14,259 nucleotides of DNA from Candidatus Brocadiales bacterium (GTDB taxonomy: Bacteria > Planctomycetota > Brocadiia > Brocadiales > Bathyanammoxibiaceae): NCBI GenBank assembly GCA_030586765.1, contig JAUQZZ010000038.1:1-14259 (forward strand), given 5' to 3'. The notes beneath the pieces were generated by a model. That model worked only from the letters and a program-made list of their open reading frames with translations. It made no database searches and was not told where the DNA came from. The position numbers were made by a program, and so were the translations under genes. Shown piece by piece: positions 12,561 to 14,259 of the stretch. Numbering within the stretch: position 1 is the stretch's first letter; each line of letters begins with the position of its first letter.

Positions 12561-14259
12561 TCCACCTTAGGCGGAGGACTATGGGCCCTGCCCTTAAGGT
12601 AGACCATGAGGATGGAAATATCTGCTGGAGATACCCCCGAGATGCGAGAGGCCTGTCCCAGGGAGGTCGGTCTTATCTCTATGAGCTTCTGACGGGCTTC
12701 TTTTCTTAGCTCGGGGATGTCACTATAGTTAAGCCATGAGGGTAGGCTCAGGGTCTCCATCTTCTTAAATTTCTCCACCTGCGCCAACTGTCTCTGGATG
12801 TAACCATCGTACTTTACCTCAATCTCTACTTGTTCCTGTACCTCTAGGGGGAGGGCCTTTGCCCTGAGGAGGGGGTCCACCTCCAGGAGATGGGAAAAGC
12901 GGACTTCGGGTCGCTTTAGTAGCTTTGATAGGGTCTCCCCTGCATAGAGTTTCTCTTCTATATACCTCCTCGTCCAGGCGATGAGGGATTCCTTTTCCTC
13001 CAGTCTCTTCCCCTGGGTCCAAGGAATAAGGCCCAATTGACACCCGTACCGCATCAGCCTTCGGTCGGCATTATCTTGCCTGAGAATGAGCCTGTACTCG
13101 GCCCGAGAGGTAAACATCCTGTAAGGTTCCAGGGTCCCCTTGGTCACCAGGTCGTCTATGAGTACGCCGATATAGGCCTCTGCACGGTCCAGGATGAAGG
13201 GAGACCTCCCTTGAAGCTTCAGGGCAGCGTTTATCCCTGCCATTATACCCTGGGCTGCTGCCTCCTCGTAGCCCGAGGTGCCGTTTATCTGGCCTGCCAG
13301 AAATAGGTTTTCCACCAGCTTTGTCTCTAAATTGGCCTTAATCTGTGTGGGTGGCACAAAATCATATTCTATCGCATATCCATAGCGGACTATCTCTGCC
13401 CTCTCAAGGCCCTTTATGGAGTGGACCACCTGCTCCTGTACGTCGTGAGGCAGACTGGTGGATATTCCATTACAGTATATCTCCAGGGTCTCAAGACCCT
13501 CTGGCTCAAGAAATATCTGGTGCTGTTCCTTATCAGCAAAGCGTACTACCTTATCCTCTATGGAGGGGCAGTATCTAGGCCCCACGGCCTTTATCTGGCC
13601 GGTATAAAGGGGTGCCCTGTCTAGATTAGCCTTTATTATCCTGTGGGTCTCGGGGTTGGTGTAAGTTATATAACAGGGTACCTGGGCGCGGCCTATCTTT
13701 GTGGTGGAATAAGAAAAGGGCTGGGGGTGCTCATCCCCGTACTGTGGCTGTAATTCCTCCAGGGGGATAGTCCTGGCATTTAATCTGGGAGGGGTACCTG
13801 TCTTAAGCCTCCCCACCTCAAAGCCCAGTTCCCTTAAGGAATCGGAGAGTCTTTGGGCTGAGGGTTCTCCTGCCCTTCCCCCCTCCCTCTTGGTGTTCCC
13901 TATATGTATAAGGCCTTTTAGAAAGGTGCCTGTGGTGAGGATGACAGCACCTGCCTTGTACTCTATCCCTGTCTGGCCCTTCACCCCCCTGACCCTGCCA
14001 TCCTTCACTGTCAGCGCCTCTACTACATCCTGTCGGAGGGAGAGATTTTCCTGGGCCTCCAGGCGTTTTTTCATCTCCTGCTGGTAGAGTCTTTTGTCGG
14101 CCTGGGCCCTGGGGGAGCGAACGGCTGGGCCCTTTCTGGTATTAAGCATGCGGAACTGTATTCCTGTGGCATCGGTGACCTTGCCCATCTCACCGCCCAG
14201 GGCATCTATTTCACGGACCAGTTGGCCCTTGGCCAGGCCCCCGATGGCAGGGTTACATG
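12557..14259 (-). CDS. mnmG: tRNA uridine 5-carboxymethylaminomethyl modification enzyme MnmG (5' end outside window)
   Basis: MnmG (GidA) works with MnmE to modify U34 of certain tRNAs, using FAD, NADH and methylene-tetrahydrofolate. The frame remains open to the right edge and begins in CNPAIGGLAKGQLVREIDALGG, so the first Met inside (14188) is internal; about 50 N-terminal residues with the FAD-binding GxGxxG are missing. The catalytic cysteines expected in the family are present: one in CNPAIGG and one in GPRYCPSIEDK. GTFLKGLIHIG, GRLKTGTPPRL, QINGTSGYEEAAAQG and PYRMFTSRAEYRL are all canonical, and the C-terminus ends in the usual GVSPADISILMVYLK. TrmFO is excluded by the full-length C-terminal helical domain and the CPSIEDK motif. 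Its TAG shares the palindrome CTAG with the rho stop, giving a convergent 4-base overlap. Confidence 0.97.
   Translation of the reverse strand, partial: CNPAIGGLAKGQLVREIDALGGEMGKVTDATGIQFRMLNTRKGPAVRSPRAQADKRLYQQEMKKRLEAQENLSLRQDVVEALTVKDGRVRGVKGQTGIEYKAGAVILTTGTFLKGLIHIGNTKREGGRAGEPSAQRLSDSLRELGFEVGRLKTGTPPRLNARTIPLEELQPQYGDEHPQPFSYSTTKIGRAQVPCYITYTNPETHRIIKANLDRAPLYTGQIKAVGPRYCPSIEDKVVRFADKEQHQIFLEPEGLETLEIYCNGISTSLPHDVQEQVVHSIKGLERAEIVRYGYAIEYDFVPPTQIKANLETKLVENLFLAGQINGTSGYEEAAAQGIMAGINAALKLQGRSPFILDRAEAYIGVLIDDLVTKGTLEPYRMFTSRAEYRLILRQDNADRRLMRYGCQLGLIPWTQGKRLEEKESLIAWTRRYIEEKLYAGETLSKLLKRPEVRFSHLLEVDPLLRAKALPLEVQEQVEIEVKYDGYIQRQLAQVEKFKKMETLSLPSWLNYSDIPELRKEARQKLIEIRPTSLGQASRISGVSPADISILMVYLKGRAHSPPPKVD

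Noticed and set aside
12557..14188. mnmG starting at the ATG at 14188
   Set aside because: Conserved MnmG sequence with a catalytic cysteine (CNPAIGG) continues in frame to the right edge, so this Met is internal.
1..14259. Mobile elements, CRISPR arrays, tRNA or rRNA genes, phage attachment sites
   Set aside because: I found no transposase, no regularly spaced repeats, no tRNA-like cloverleaf and no long terminal inverted repeats. The gene set is core chromosomal.

Overview
The window is chromosomal core DNA of a Gram-negative bacterium. It carries an outer-membrane secretin with an inner-membrane ATPase partner, DNA polymerase I, Rho and MnmG. The dense packing, heavy use of AGG/AGA arginine and ATA isoleucine codons, GTG starts, the MSHA-type secretin trio, and the polA-coaE-rho order suggest a Desulfobacterota-like ("deltaproteobacterial") and perhaps thermophilic lineage. 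This placement is inference only; no rRNA or other marker is present.

Layout. (1) 1-2735, minus strand: an operon lpdA > lipA > small lipoyl-domain protein > holB (cut by the left edge). The first three genes overlap by 4 bp at each junction, and the operon is driven by a near-consensus sigma-70 promoter at 2780-2808. (2) 2742-2995: a divergent regulatory region with a second promoter facing right, a perfect 12-bp palindrome, a hairpin, and an inverted repeat that touches the secretin ribosome binding site. (3) 2996-7599, plus strand: a lipoprotein secretin (MshL-like), an ExeA/MshM-like AAA ATPase with a C-terminal SPOR domain, and an MshN-like membrane-anchored TPR protein. Together these could form an envelope-spanning pilus or secretion sub-complex. 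(4) 7600-7917: a 318-base gap with a strong promoter and dense potential RNA structure ahead of polA. (5) 7918-12560, plus strand: polA, coaE and rho. (6) 12557-14259, minus strand: mnmG without its 5' end, converging on rho so that the two stop codons share the palindrome CTAG.

The most notable biological signal is in the lipoate operon. The small E2-type lipoyl domain is encoded with lipoyl synthase and dihydrolipoyl dehydrogenase, yet glutamate (residue 41) stands where the lipoylated lysine should be, and the protein is extremely acidic. The second is the structured leader ahead of polA, whose helices include a mutually exclusive long-range pairing. No insertion sequence, CRISPR array, tRNA or rRNA was seen. 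The rest is housekeeping with conserved motifs intact.
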